Source: Bisporella sp. PMI_857 (Eukaryota > Ascomycota > Leotiomycetes > Helotiales > Helotiaceae). Taken from it: a stretch of DNA of 64,000 nt. The notes under the pieces are model-generated. The model did no database searches. It was not told the DNA's origin and was given only the letters and a program-made list of their open reading frames with translations. Positions 33,976 to 46,887 of the stretch are shown piece by piece. A program made the translations under genes and the position numbers. The DNA lies in contig JAJSPD010000010.1 in assembly GCA_021307315.1 (NCBI GenBank), forward strand, positions 1,047,729-1,111,728, in the 5' to 3' direction. Each line of letters opens with the position of its first letter. Within the stretch, counting starts at the first letter, position 1.

Positions 33976-35818
33976 TTACGCCTCATTGCTAGGATACTCG
34001 ACTTTGGTTGTAGCATTAAACTCCTCCTTAATGCTTCTCGCACTCACGAACCTAGTCAAGAAGTTTTGGCTTCCTGCTTTGTCATTCGTTCCACTTGCTC
34101 TCGCACCGCCAAACGGCTGCTGACCAACCACGGCTCCAGTGCTCTTGCAGTTAATGTAAAAGTTTCCTGCCGAGTTCCTTAATGCATCTTCAGCGTAACG
34201 GATTGCTGTGCGGTCAGAGGCAAAGACAGAGCCAGTGAGGCCATATTCAGAGGTGCTATCGGCAAGAGTGCACGCTTCGGCGAATGCGTCGACTGGAGAG
34301 CTGCTATCATCATACACGTAGACTGTGAGGATAGGTCCGAAGAGTTCGGTGGAAAGTAGTTTGTGCTGAGGATTTGATGTAACGTAGATAGTCGGGTGAA
34401 TGAAATAACCAATTGAACTATCATGTTTTCCACCAGCGATCAGCTCAAGCTCTTTGTCATTCTTTGCCTCATCAATGACTCCGGAAAGTTTTTTGAACGC
34501 CCCAGCATGGATCACAGGACCAACAAAGTTCTTCGCATCCTTTGGATTGCCAATTGAGAGCGCCTTCGTCTCGGCAACAAGGCGCTCTTGGAATTTTGGC
34601 CAGATGGACTTGGGAACGTACGCTCTGGAAGTCGCACTACACTTTTGACCTTGGTATTCAAACGCTCCCCGGACGGTTTGAATTGCTGCATTGTCGATAT
34701 CCGCCGAAGAGTGGATAAGATGGAAGTTCTTGCCACCAGTTTCCCCAACAATCCTTGGATAGCCTTGGTATCTACCTTCAGCAACACCAGTAGCAATAGA
34801 ACCATAAAGCTTGCGGAATACTGCCGTGCTACCAGTGTAGTGCAGAGCCGCAAGCTTCTTGTGCTGGAGAACGACCTTGGTTACTTCCTCAGGGTTACCA
34901 GGAACAAACTGAATCACATTCCTTGGTAGACCTGCCTCGAGCAAAATATTGTATAGCAGCCAATTTGACGCAATAGCAGAATCTGAAGGCTTCCAAACGA
35001 CAACATTTCCCATCAGAGCTGGGGCGCCTGGCAAATTGCCTGCGATTGCTGTAAAGTTGAAAGGTGTAACTGCGTAGACGAACCCCTCCAAAGGACGGTA
35101 CTCTATCCGGTTCCATACTCCTGGAGAGTTATGTGCTGGCTGGGTAGCATAGAGCTCCTCTGCAAACTGTACATTGAACCTCAGAAAATCCGCCAACTCA
35201 GCCGCAGCATCGATTTCCGCTTGCCATGCATTCTTGCCCTGACCTAGCATTGTCGCTGCCATAATATCGTATCTGTATTTACCAGCAACCAGATCAGCAG
35301 CCTTCAAAAACACCGCGGCTCTGTCTGCGAAGGGAAGAGACTCCCAGGCCGGCTTTGCTGCGAGTGCTGCTTCAATGGCGGCCGAAACGTCTGACGGAGA
35401 GGCATTGGAGTATGATGCAACCGTGGAGACGTGGTTGGAGGGGTCATGCTGCTGCGAGATATTGGAAGTTTGGATCTGCTGAGGTTAGTACGTGTCTCCC
35501 TAAGCTGAGAATTGTTCTAATTGACCTCCTTGCCTCCTACCACAATTGGCACTTGCAGAGGGGTCTTCTGCCTCAGACTCTCAAGGGCGGCCGTAAGACC
35601 TTCTCGTTGAGCTGAACCTTTTGCATAATGATGCTGTTCTTGATTAGCTTGCTCAGGGTGAACTAACGAGGGATAGGAACACACACGTTGGGCTCGTTCG
35701 AAACGGCGGGGATCTTGAAGGATGCTACCGTCGAAATGTTTGCCCTACGGTGTATGTTCGCGGCAGTAACGGGCTTCAAGCAGCGATTGAGCTTGAGACT
35801 CTTAGCATACGCAGCCAT
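33976..35818 (-). CDS. PUT2: Delta-1-pyrroline-5-carboxylate dehydrogenase, mitochondrial
   Basis: Model complement(join(33976..35475,35526..35633,35687..35818)), 579 aa. Exon 1 encodes a basic start (MAAYAKSLKLNRCLKPV) suited to mitochondrial import, ending IPAVSNEPN. The introns (53 and 50 nt) lead in frame to HHYAKGSAQREGL and IQTSNISQQHDPSN. The aldehyde dehydrogenase fold shows ITPFNF-like VTPFNFTAIAGNL, HYTGSTAVF, the catalytic-base segment RIVGETGGKN, the catalytic cysteine in GAFEYQGQKCSATSRAYV and QPFGGARASGTNDK. It oxidises glutamate semialdehyde (from proline) to glutamate with NAD+, the second step of proline use. The symbol is that of the yeast ortholog. Confidence 0.96.
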
Positions 35819-36822
35819 GATTGTGAAGGCTCGTCAAACTGGATAGCAATGATTGAAGGTAAGTTTGGTAAAACCGCACCACAGACCTCTCTCTCTCTAC
35901 CTATAGCGTAGAGAAGAATTGGGCTTTGCGATTGACTTTGATCAAAGGCAATGGATTTGCAAGCGATTCATACTTTGATATATTGGTAACTCGGGTGCTG
36001 AAGCTCCCCACTCCTGTAGGCTGAAGAAGTGGTGCAAGACCAGTAAGTGAACTTACAGGAACAGGGCCAACATAGTGCCTCTTTGACTGAGCCGTTGAAA
36101 GCCGCACCTCGGTCCCACTTTCCCACTCTAACAAAATTCCATCACTTCAGCGACCGACTACGGAGCTTCACAAGACATAGAAAAGTGCTAATGATGGTCT
36201 CGGCAGTGGCATTGGCAGGATTGCAGAGCAATCCAGAAGATGGATCGGAATGAGAAGAGGTGGCTCAAAACCATCTCGTTGGGCAACTGCCTTGCTTCCA
36301 CCTGAAAAACGGCATCTCTTATTCACTGACTGCACCCAAAAAATATGGACAAAGATCCCAGATGGGGTGTTCACGACCTTCTATTTTGTCTTGAGCATTA
36401 TACACGGTACAGCTTATGCATCATGAAGTGTGTCCAAATCAGCACGCCACCCGCATCTCCCCATCTTCTTGTGGCCATTGAAGCGTGTATATCCTATGCG
36501 CCAATATCATATCCAAGTGCGCCTGATCCTCCTCCTCGATAGCAAGACCGCTAGTAAACATCCCTCCCTATATTCATCCCAAATGTTCGTTCGGGCATAT
36601 TCTGCCCTCCTCGTGAACGTTAAAATTTTGCGACACCCCGACGTGCCACCCGTGACAATGGTATTACATTAAGTGACCCCCTCCCCTCACTTCAAGCACT
36701 GTACGTAACTAACAACTTTTTGTTATACACGGTGGAAGCAAAAGTAGCAACCACTCTGGACGCTGAATCAGAATTCGCGAAACAAAGTCGAAAGAACAAA
36801 AGAAAAGTGATTCGGATTGTTG
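35819..36822. other. P5CDH promoter and homeobox gene 3' region
   Basis: About 1 kb. The part next to 35818 is the P5CDH 5' region, with a pyrimidine-rich CT run near 35887. The rest is the 3' flank of the homeobox gene. No gene supported. Confidence 0.3.
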
Positions 36823-38917
36823 TTACTTTTTCTCAGAGAAATCAGCCGGAGTTTGATTTGAAAACTGGAAAGTCTTCTGTTTACTCATTGGTGACGTTGA
36901 CAAGCTGGGAGTGTACTGCGCTTCTGGGAACGTGTACTCCGTATTGCTGGCAAGAGTATACTGAGACGGTTCATGCTTATACTGCGGTGACTCCTGCCCT
37001 CCAAACATGAAGTTTGCGTTGAAGTTCTGTCCAAAAGCCGGAGTCACAGGCTGGCTCATCGAGTTTAGATATGATGGCTGCGGCATTTGTAGGTCCGACT
37101 GGAAACTATCTTGCGCTGGAGTAAATAATGGTTCATCTGAAACATCGAAACTCCACTGACGATCCGGAACATCGTTGCCATTAGCCCAAGAATTACCAGC
37201 ATTGCCCGTAGCTTGCTGTAGGAGTAATTGGGCCTGTGGTGTTTCTGGCGGTGACTGCAAATTCTGGTCGCCATCTAGAGGGGTGAAGTAATGCGGCAAA
37301 CCATCATTAGTACCTTGGTCAAACAGAAAGCTCAAACCCCCATGAACTGGCGATGTTGGCCTAGTAATTTCTCTTTTGCCTTGAGATGGCTCAAAGCCCC
37401 GTGGAGACATCGGAGTTGGCGGCGCGAGACTGCTATTAAGTGATGAGCCTCCAGTCAGAGAGGGCGGCTGTCGTATAGAGTGATAGTTGTGCTCGAGGAA
37501 AGAGGCTGCATCATTAAAACCATTCAAATTGATTGGGGATCGCTGGGCAGATTCAATACCACTTTTGTTGATACGACCTGAGAAGACGTGTTTGTTGCCA
37601 CCAGCTGACATCACGCGGCGCATTGGTGAGCCCATAGGACTATCTGATGATCGACGAAGGTTTTCAGCATGAGACACTGTTCTTGGTCCCATACCCGGTC
37701 GATTCTTAATGGCGTCGGCAGTCAGGGCAGCGGGTTTTACAGCTACTTTCTTCCGGCGCGATGCAATATCCATGGGAGGTGGAGACTTGAAGGGAATGGA
37801 AGGTGCAGGAGGTGATGAGTTGTCCAAGTCCACTTCGTCAATTTTGAAGCCGATAGATTGCGTGGACGCGCTGCTGTCCTCAGGACTTTGGCCGTCACAG
37901 TTGCTTGTCTGTGTTCTCTGGTAGCCATCATGCGTCCTGGTTGGTAGGAGCTGAGATGGGAACTGTTGAGTCAATTGGGCACCACTAAGGTCCAAACCTT
38001 GAGGCACATTGGAATATAATTGGAACGACGTTGAGGATTCTGTAGCCGGCGAGGCATGGAGCTCTGGCAGCGATTGATTAGAATTAGTAAAGATGCCTTC
38101 AGGGTTGCTGTAAACATCCTGGGTGTGGGTATTCAAATAATTTGACCCATGATCTCCATTCAAGTGGCTATGGACTGGGCCATCTACGGAAGGGAATTGA
38201 GCATGGTCGGATGTTGAAGGCAGAGGGCCAGCAAATGGTGTGAATATATCGGTTTGTTCAGAATAAACTTGGAATCCCTGTTGCTGAGGTGCAAATGAAG
38301 CTTGAGCTGCAGCCGCCATGGTCCTCTGGAGCGATTCCATGCTCGCTGTGGAAGGGTCAGGGTATTGGGGATTGCATGGAGCTGCTGCTTGTGGAGGACC
38401 AGTCATTGGGAACGTATTTGAATGCTGCAAAGGCAGGAACTGTGAGTCTCCAAAAGGGCCATTGTAGTAATCAGGTGAGGAAGGCTCCGAGTAAGATAAG
38501 GCGCCTTGTTCTTGTTGTGCTGCGAAGTCTTCCTGCTTTTTCTCTTGCTTCCTTTTGGCACGACGGTTCTGGAACCAATTCTGTAAAAAGTTATCAGCTT
38601 CTTCCTTATGTTTCCGCAAGCATACATACATTGATCCTGGCCAATTCCACCCCCATGTTATCAGCATACTTCTTTTTAGTCTGGGTCGTAGGTTTTGGGT
38701 TCTTTTGGAATTCCCTCTCCAAAACCTCGACCTCTTCCTTTCCGAGACGTGGTTTGGTCTCGTTAGTCTTCGGGTTTGGCAGCCCAATCATATTTGATGT
38801 TGGATGGGCCATTCCGTTAGGATAAGTATGTAAGTTGTGGTCAGAATAAGGACCCATCCCCATAACTCCAGGAATTCCGTCGTGAAAGTGGTGGAAGGAT
38901 TGCTCCAGGTATTCCAT
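36823..38917 (-). CDS. Homeobox transcription factor
   Basis: Model complement(join(36823..38580,38630..38917)), 681 aa. Exon 1 starts MEYLEQSFHHFHDGIPG. It enters a homeodomain at about residue 52: KPRLGKEEVEVLEREFQ, then KKYADNMGVELARIN. The 49-nt intron splits helix 3, and exon 2 resumes with NWFQNRRAKRKQEKKQ, so the DNA-contact helix is complete only after splicing. The intron falls at a site common in homeobox genes. The remaining ~580 residues are Gln, Ser, Pro and Asn-rich and probably disordered activation sequence. Fungal homeodomain factors of this kind act in conidiation and fruit-body development; which ortholog this is I cannot tell from sequence alone. A long 5' region lies upstream. 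Confidence 0.9.
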
Positions 38918-41900
38918 GACTAGTCCCAGAAATGAGGTGACGAGAGCCTTCCGAGCTCCACTAGATCAAGAAGAAACTCGTTAACGGGTCAATTTCGAGA
39001 AGAAAGCTAGGCCTTTCCACCGGCAAGTATATTAGAATAAGAATTAATATCTGTAAAGTATAAGACGAAACGTGCAGATTAAGGTACCCAAAGCAACGAG
39101 TGTTGAATAATCAAATGAACCCAGATAGCCGGCGAGATACAGATGAAAGAATGGAGCCTGAATGGAGGATATCAATACTGGTAACAAAAAGAAATCGTCG
39201 AATCGATGGATAGGTATCGCGGGGAGGTAGACGAAGAAGGCTTCCGGAGTGCGTGATATAACACTGAACGAGTGATTGAGGGCGATCAACAGGGACGGAT
39301 GACCGTCCGATGTAATTCAACAATGCAACTGAGGAGCTCGAGGCAAGGACGAGTCGAAGGAAGACTGTGAATTGAGGGTTAGAGAGGGCGAGGAAGGGAT
39401 ATGTGGGGTTTTATCAGACATACCAGGGCAGCGCAAGAAGTTGGCAGCACTCTGCAACAGAGGGCGACGATCTTTTGTGGCTGTTTCTTGCTGGAACCGG
39501 TTCCGGGACGGTCGCTCGCACAAATCTCAAGCTATAACATGTCCGATGATATGACGACGCGATAAAGCAACGGCAATCGCAATGGCACATACAATGGCGG
39601 CGAGCTTGGTGCAATGGGAGAGTGCTCTGGAGAGTGCTCGTGAGAGCGATGGCGACGACGATGGCAATGGACGAGTGAGGTCCAGCTGTTGGAGATGAAA
39701 GTTATGGGTAGTGGATGACGGGAGGTAGTGCAGTCAGGGCACTTTAACTGCTAGGTGCTGGGTGCACCCACGATGAGCCCAATGAGGATAGGAAACGACG
39801 CTGCTTGAATGAAATGATGGGGGGGGCTGTGATGGCATAATCTGCTGATAGGGCCTGTCGAGGGAGCTATCACAGGCGACCTGGCTATGTACAGGGCTTC
39901 GATCGGATGTTTATTTGTGGGGTGCTGCTTTTAAGTTTGGTTGGTTCCCTTGGGCGATGCTTACCCCCATGTTGAAGCGCCATGAGGCTTGGTTGCGCGG
40001 GCACACACGCTAAAGCAAAGACTGCTCCACTGCACTCCATCCCAGAAGGTTAAAGGTAAAAAAGTGTTGTCCAGTACAGTACCTCAGGGTTAGTGCGCTA
40101 CACCCAAGACTCCCAAGACCACCGAGCCCACTAAAAGACCTGTACCTTCGCGAAAGTGCCTGTAACAACAGCAGCAACTTGCATGCCCATGCATCCCCCT
40201 CTCTCCCCCCTCTCTCTTCCCCCCCACTGGATGAGTCGCCGTGCCTAACCCTGACTTCATCACCAAAAATGGCCCCTGAGCAGAGCCCTGGTGTCCTGCC
40301 CCTGGATGCTGATTCGAAGGCAACGCCTTTACCGCGCGCGGGAGAAGACCACTAAGTCACCACCAACTAAGACACTAAAGTCACACTTTAGGCTCCTTGA
40401 GGCAAACTTTTGTGAGCACTGTGAGATCTTGAAGCTTATCCCCGGCTACATGGCGCGATTGTGAACTTTCCATTCGATCTTTGCTCGCCAACCCTTGGCG
40501 TGAGGACTGGCTCGGGTGTTCCCCTCTCGCTGCCATTTTATTTTTCTTTGCTCCTCACCCTCCTGTCGTTGTGCACATCTCCCTTTCTGGTGCCCTCTGC
40601 AGAGGTTTGTATCACACCTCCCCCCCCCCCGAAATGCAAAGCCGCCTGTCGGCGTGCACTAATGCTCAGGTACAGCTGTGTGTAGCTACAAGGATGATGC
40701 TCCAGAACCGAGTACGCACTCGCGCGCTTCTACGCTCGATCTGGAACTACAGTAAACTCCTCGGGCCAAATCCAGTCCTGCTGGAGCGAATGGGAGAAAC
40801 GCAATAAAGATCTTCCGAACAGGTGTGCTGCTTCGAGAGACATGGTGCAGGGAGGACGACCTAAACGCTGGCGGTCGAGGCTCCAATCTCTCGAATGATC
40901 TCCAGTACCACACTGCTGGTTGTCGCCCACACGAGAAAGCGCATAGGTTTCTGTCTCTATTGGGTTCAAGAAACATGGCTTACGGCTGCCAATCATGTGA
41001 GATGCGTGTCGATGCCCCAAGTCAATGCGCTGGAAATGATGGCAATAGATACGGTTGTATTCTGTCTGGCACTGCCATAATAGCTGCAAGTTATTATCCA
41101 AAACATAAATATAACTCGCTGGATCGCAGTAATAATCTCAGTAATCTTCCGTAGGATTGTGAGGGGGTGATAGGGCGACCTGAAAATGTTGTGGTGTACA
41201 AAATAATGCAGAAATCTATTTCCGTCCCATGCAAGCCAGCAACTGGGCCACCACTTTCCTCTGCAGACCGCAGATGCCCATCCATGCTCTGCCTGAACAG
41301 CATCTCCACGTCGCATCGAAATTCAGAATTGTTCTGCATCTTTATCGCGCTTGCTGGTGCTCAAATGTTCAAAGGGTGTGGCAGCTGGTACACTAATATG
41401 CATTATGGCTGGTCTTGCGAGCTCGTCTGGCCGCCTTCGACGTTGTCCTATACTCAACTGCCTCCTCTGGAACGACCACAGAGCGACGCCATGACGGCCA
41501 TCTCCAGAATTTGAGAGGGGGGGGGGACGAGCAAGAGACAAAGTGCGGGCGGGAGCGAGATACCCTGGTCACATTTCCTAGGCCCTGTATGGCTTCGGGG
41601 ATGTAAGCCATCCAGCGCCCTGGAAACAATCCCACTTTGGGGCCTTAAGATGCGCAATTAAGAAAATCTCACACGTTTTTCACTGTCAAAATGCGCCGCA
41701 CAGGCCACGAGGCAGATGCCATGGTAGAGGGCCGTCAAGAGACTCGAGAGAAGTGAAAGTGCACTGCTTGATCACCGGCATCGTCGGGTTCAATCGTCTT
41801 GCTGAAGAAGGTGCATCTAGACGAGAGAGTGTTGTTGTGCATGCGAGATACCATCTAGACTCTCAGACAGGCAGCGGGGAGGCAAAGTCGATGAGGGAAA

Positions 41901-44900
41901 AGCCGCTCCAGCCTGACGTAGACGAAGAGCCATGCAGGTTGATGGAGGTCGAGATTCGACGATGGAGCTATCTGTATGCGGTTTCTGTGACCTGACATGT
42001 CGATAACGTGAGCCGACAGCTAACCATCGGTAATCCAGCCAACACAGCGCTAGAAGGCGATCCGTAAATAGAGATTTTAGTTCGCGGGAGATCCTTCGGA
42101 CATTAATCGACGAAGCTACTCGGGATGGGCCTCATGAAGAATTTCTAAAGTGCAAAACATTTACTTCTGACTCCTTGCCAGCAGCTCTTGTTCTTCCAAC
42201 TATGTTGTACAAAGCTTGAAGTTTGTATCTAGCAATATGCGAAGGATGAACTTTGTTAGCCCCTGTCTTGGAGCATTCCAATGGGAAGTTCCCGTTCTTT
42301 ATGAGATTAGCACGATACCGAGAGAGTAGAAGCGAAGTTAACTTTTTTTTTCTCGCCTTGTTGAATCTAAGCTTGACAACATTGTAGCAATTTTTGATTG
42401 GATCATGTACGAAACTAAAGTTCTTTAAATTCCGGCAATTGGCTGGAAGACCATCCCAGCCATCCAGAAGACGAGTCTCAAATGGACCACCCCATCGGCT
42501 GCAGTAACAGTACATTACAGTACGATCCAGTACCTCCTAATAGGCCTAGATTGCCCCTACAGGGTAGAGGCGCAGGGCAGCAGGTATGTACAGTACAGCA
42601 CGGACTGGAGAGAAGAGGACAGTAAACTGACAGGCATACCTTGTGTCCATTCCTCTTGAACGATTGGCAGGGCAGATGGTAAGAAGGAGGAGGGGAGGCC
42701 CAGTTGCAAGAAACACCGAGGTTCACTATTGGACCTCCTCTCGAAGACGTGGTACCACTACAGTACTTGCAATCGAGCGCACACCTGCACGCTCTGGCCA
42801 GCTCAGACTGAGATGTCAGTTTCTTCGGACCGGACAAAAGGGTCTGCCAGTATGGTTCTTCTAGCGGTGTCCTCTAGAGAAATATCTCATCAGTTACTAC
42901 ATCCCCCTGTGTCACACTTCCAATCGTCTGTGGGGCCACGTTTTCCAGGGGTTGTGAGATGAGACGAATGATGTTATCTCATGCAACCACACGCTAGTAA
43001 TAAAGGGGATGTCATTTGTGTGGAGTATTTAGGATAAGGGGCAGTGAGGGGGAGCGGACAGACCTCTTCTGAGCACGGGACAAGATGCAGGTACAAGTTC
43101 ATGATGGACGTGAAACACCGAATACTGGCCATAAAATTTTTAAAAAAAACAATGCTACAAAAAAAAGGCATAAAACGACACATAATTACAAGCTGCGTAA
43201 AAAGAACACAAATGAAAAGCACTCGCCAGAGTCATTATTTCATCTACAAATACCTCTCTGTTCTCCTGGGAATTACCCCCCCCCCCCCCCCCCCCCAATT
43301 TCAAGGCAGAAAAACGTGGCAATGCCCTCAACCGCAGAGAACGCGTCGCTCCAACGCAAGCGGCAGATAAACAAAATAACAAATGCAACGACCCTGACTC
43401 GGTAAATTTCGTGAGGTTCCTTCCGGCTCTTTGACCCTCGACTCCGGTTGCAAGTGACCGTCAAATGACTGACCACATTCCGCCCACAACAACAGCCACC
43501 TTGATCCTTTCTGTTCGCAATCTATTCTTCTCTTTTGAATCCCACGGTTCTGCATTCTCTAAGCTTTGAGGTTATCATCAACCCTGCTGTTGCGGATTTC
43601 TAAACAGCGAAATATATTTTAATGGCCATGTTGAAGCAAACATGTCGCAAAACTTCATTTCATCGTAAGTTTGTGCTTTGACCGCAAAATCTCGAGACGT
43701 TTGACTCAACGAGCCTCATCCGTTAATGGTGCCACGAATCTTATATGTCACATTAAGCTTGGCCCAAAAATAGTCCCGGGTTTCACTGATTTTGAATTTG
43801 CTGTCGTATCTCTATCGTGACATTTCGGAAGCCTTACAAGTTTAGCATGCACACTTAGAGCATTCAGAAATTTGCTTACGTAGTACATCATAACGCTGTT
43901 CCAATGCAGAAACTATCACATGTACCCGTGGTAAAACGTACCCCTTTCCTCGATCGCTCGCCGCCGGATAGCTGCATCCTACAATGCAGCTAGCAGAACC
44001 ACTTACTTCCAAGTCATGCAGCGCTTCCCCGTCACCGTGGCACTATTCGCCAGGCCACGGATCACTGCATCGTATCATTGTCACTGGTTCCTCGATGGGA
44101 GTTTCCAGCTGTATCCCCCATTTGGGGGCCTCCAATAGCTCATTCTCAACAAAAATCAAGTGGTCCGAGCTACCCTCTGTTTCCAATATCCAGATCTGCG
44201 GCATCACGACGTGCGGGCAGCTGCCCCAGCGTCCTCAACACTGCGGTCCGGGCCAGAAACACAGGTAAAGTTTTCTTATATTTCCACTCCAATGGTAAGC
44301 TACTTCCAGAATTTGAATTAGCTTCTCTTACGGTTTACACGGGTTAACGGCAGCGAAGTAAAGTCTATGTCTTACTTATTTTCCTAATCTCCGTAGGGAG
44401 AGCACCGAGCAGCCTTAAGTGAGACAGCTGTGTTAAGTCTTGCTCACTACTAAGATTAGCTTGCATAAATGGGAAGGAGACAATAAACCTTCACCAGGTG
44501 TTAGAACAGTAGTAGGCTGAGCCTTACGTGAAGTAGGTTGGCATTTCTTGTATCACAAATCGCATCAAGTACCAAATTTTCAATATCATAAAACGAAATA
44601 TAAGCTTCAAACTGATGTAGATGGCAAAATGATTATTCCATAGGGTGCAGCATGAGTCTTGATACGGGCTAGTGCCTCATTATGACAAAGCTAAGTTCAG
44701 TGGCAATACATGTTTGACATTTCCTGTCGAGCTCACAGGTTATGATCTACCTGAACTCCGATCTATATACTATCCCAATGTTTCGAAAAGCGATGCATTT
44801 GTAATTGCTTTAGCTACATGCATAACAAAGCTTCCCCTTTCTGGCCTATTATATTCTCCTAGATTCGTAATACATCGTAAGTGACGAGTATTATTGTTGT

Positions 44901-45434
44901 TGAGCCTCAAGCCTACAGAGATAAGCACTTGTAAATTATGTTTTTCTATGCTTGATAATACTTGCGTATCATTTCAGTCATTCAAATAATTTGAACACAT
45001 GTCACTAGGTATACCACTCGATGCTCCCATTCGCCAAACAAGTCAAGACAATGTTTGCTCCGGCGAGAGAGGTTAGAATTGAGTTGTCTTCTCGCTTGGA
45101 AGGAGAGAAGGGGTTCGGCTAGCGAAAGGGGGAAGAATACATGATGATCGGATATGTCGATCACTCGATCGACGATTCTGATCTTCCTTGAGGCGTACTT
45201 CAAATGCGCTTATTGTCTCTTCTTTAGGGCAAAGAATTTAGGTCTCATGACAATCTTATACGATCTCTCTACACGTTAGCATAGGATGGTGGCTAGGAGA
45301 ACTCATCAAAACCTTATCTATTCTGTAATCGTCATTAAGCTACCTGTTTCAAGATAGAACCCTCTACATGTATGATCTAGAAACACTCTTTCTACTGTTA
45401 TTGAACACTCTACACCAGATCAAATAATGATAGA
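38918..45434. other. Gene-poor stretch of about 6.5 kb
   Basis: No supported gene. The part up to ~40 kb is probably the extended promoter and leader of the homeobox gene, with many short frames. Further on are repeated TACAGTAC/GTACTGT words (near 40070 and 42505-42535), a run of ten C (40620-40629), nine G (41518-41526) and 21 C (43276-43296). The largest frames (40481-40807 +, 42515-42132 -, 43984-44268 +) show no family likeness or splice context. Non-coding RNA genes or a fast-evolving gene with many introns cannot be excluded. Confidence 0.45.
43276..43296. repeat. Poly-C tract of 21
   Basis: Twenty-one consecutive C in the gene-poor region. It creates overlapping frames with runs of Pro or Gly that are artefacts. 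Exact length may be wrong in the assembly. Confidence 0.85.
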
Positions 45435-46404
45435 TTACGCCAAAGCTAGCGCATTCGATATCTCAACCTCGACTCCCTGGTCCGAGTATCCAATGATCTT
45501 GAAGCTCCTCAGATCTTGTACAATCCAGTCTGGACCTGCATCGATAATTTGCTCGACTGTATGGCTAGTTACCAATCCCAATATCTTGCAGCCAGCTGCT
45601 CTCCCAGCCTTGATACCTGCAGGACTATCTTCAAAGACCAGAACGTCATCCCCTGCCTTTAGCCCCAATTTTCCCATGCCCATCAAGTAACATGTCGGAT
45701 CAGGCTTTCCATTCTCCACGTCTTCAGCGACGACCAGATTTTCTGGTAAGGGCAGCCTTAACATTTTTAGCCACCCGGTCACCAGGGGAGCAGTTCCTGA
45801 AGTCACAATGGCCCACGGAACTTTTTTCTCGGTGACAACATCCAATACCACTCTCGCACCTGGGATCTCCACCGCATCATCGCCGTAGCGGAGGGGTATC
45901 AAGCCTTCCATATGCTTGATATCTGTGGTGTTGTCAGCCCTGCCCCCAAGGTTCGCGGCTGAGCACCCCTCCCTCGTTTGTGCAGCAAGCCGGAAGCTGA
46001 CAGCTCACATGGCTAAAAAGACGTGCAAAAATAGATACGGGGAACTATTTTTTATTCTCCGTAGGCGTCCCTCAAGAGAATGTGGTGAGTGTGGGGAAGT
46101 CAGACTTACATTCCCAATTGGCCTTTTCCGGACTAAGCAGTTTAAGCACATCGATGCTCCGACGACCATGTGAGGTTTGCAGTATTACTTTTGGATCGAC
46201 GCCAAGTTCTGCTCCTATGCTGTGCCTCTCTGTCAGACCAGAAACATGATATCACCCGACTTTCTTGGAAATTTGAGCTTACGATCCCCAGTGCTTCTCT
46301 ACGGCGCTGGTTGAGTCAATGATGGTTCCATCCATATCAAAAAGTAGGCCCTTGAAGGTGACCTTCTGAGGGGGTAGGGAAAACGCCGGACTGCTTGAAC
46401 CCAT
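45435..46404 (-). CDS. HAD-superfamily phosphatase, glycerol-phosphatase / deoxyglucose-phosphatase type
   Basis: Model complement(join(45435..45922,46110..46219,46283..46404)), 239 aa. All four HAD motifs are present: LLFDMDGTIIDST (nucleophile Asp, motif I, about residue 22), AIVTSGTAP (motif II), the Lys in NGKPDPTCY (motif III) and VLVFEDSPAGIKAG (acidic motif IV). The cap domain segment is SHGRRSIDVLKLL, typical of the yeast GPP/DOG group. The first intron joins KHWG to SIGAELGVD; the second is long for this genome (187 nt). Family members remove phosphate from glycerol-3-phosphate or 2-deoxyglucose-6-phosphate, in glycerol synthesis and stress response; the exact substrate is not readable. 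It is divergent from NUG1. Confidence 0.9.
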
Positions 46405-46887
46405 GTTGATGATTCGAGGCTGCACGTATCAAGACTACACAGCGTCTAGATAATCCTTCGAAAAATTTACTCCAAAGACCAAGTTCTAAATTTGTATGTA
46501 CTTTCTAGTAGGCTTGCCAACTCACGGGCTGTTGTTGTTGCTGGTTTCTTATGTATTCAAGCAAACATTCAGCTGCGTGATGCTCTAAGATATATAGTGT
46601 ATAGGAGAAAGCCTGAGTCACGGAAAGTGTTTACAGGTATATGGCCAATTTATTGTTGAGAGCCTTCTGAATCATCACAAAAGAATTTTAGTAAGGATAG
46701 GCCCGATTACTAGACATAGTACAGCAGTGCACGGGATGATAACGGCAGTATCAGGGCTCGGCACCACACAAGCTTCCTTATCGTACTCACCGCCCACCCA
46801 CGAACCCCACTTCAAAAATAATTTTTGTGATTCTGATCCGATAGATATGCTGCAAAACCACAACTGCCAGATGCACGACACAGTAAA
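46405..46887. promoter_or_regulatory. Divergent promoter region, HAD phosphatase / NUG1
   Basis: About 480 bp between two start codons on opposite strands. No specific site seen. Confidence 0.35.

Noticed and set aside
42132..42515. 127-codon minus-strand frame in the gene-poor region
   Set aside because: Basic composition looks gene-like at first, but no ATG-proximal promoter, splice sites or recognisable motif support it.
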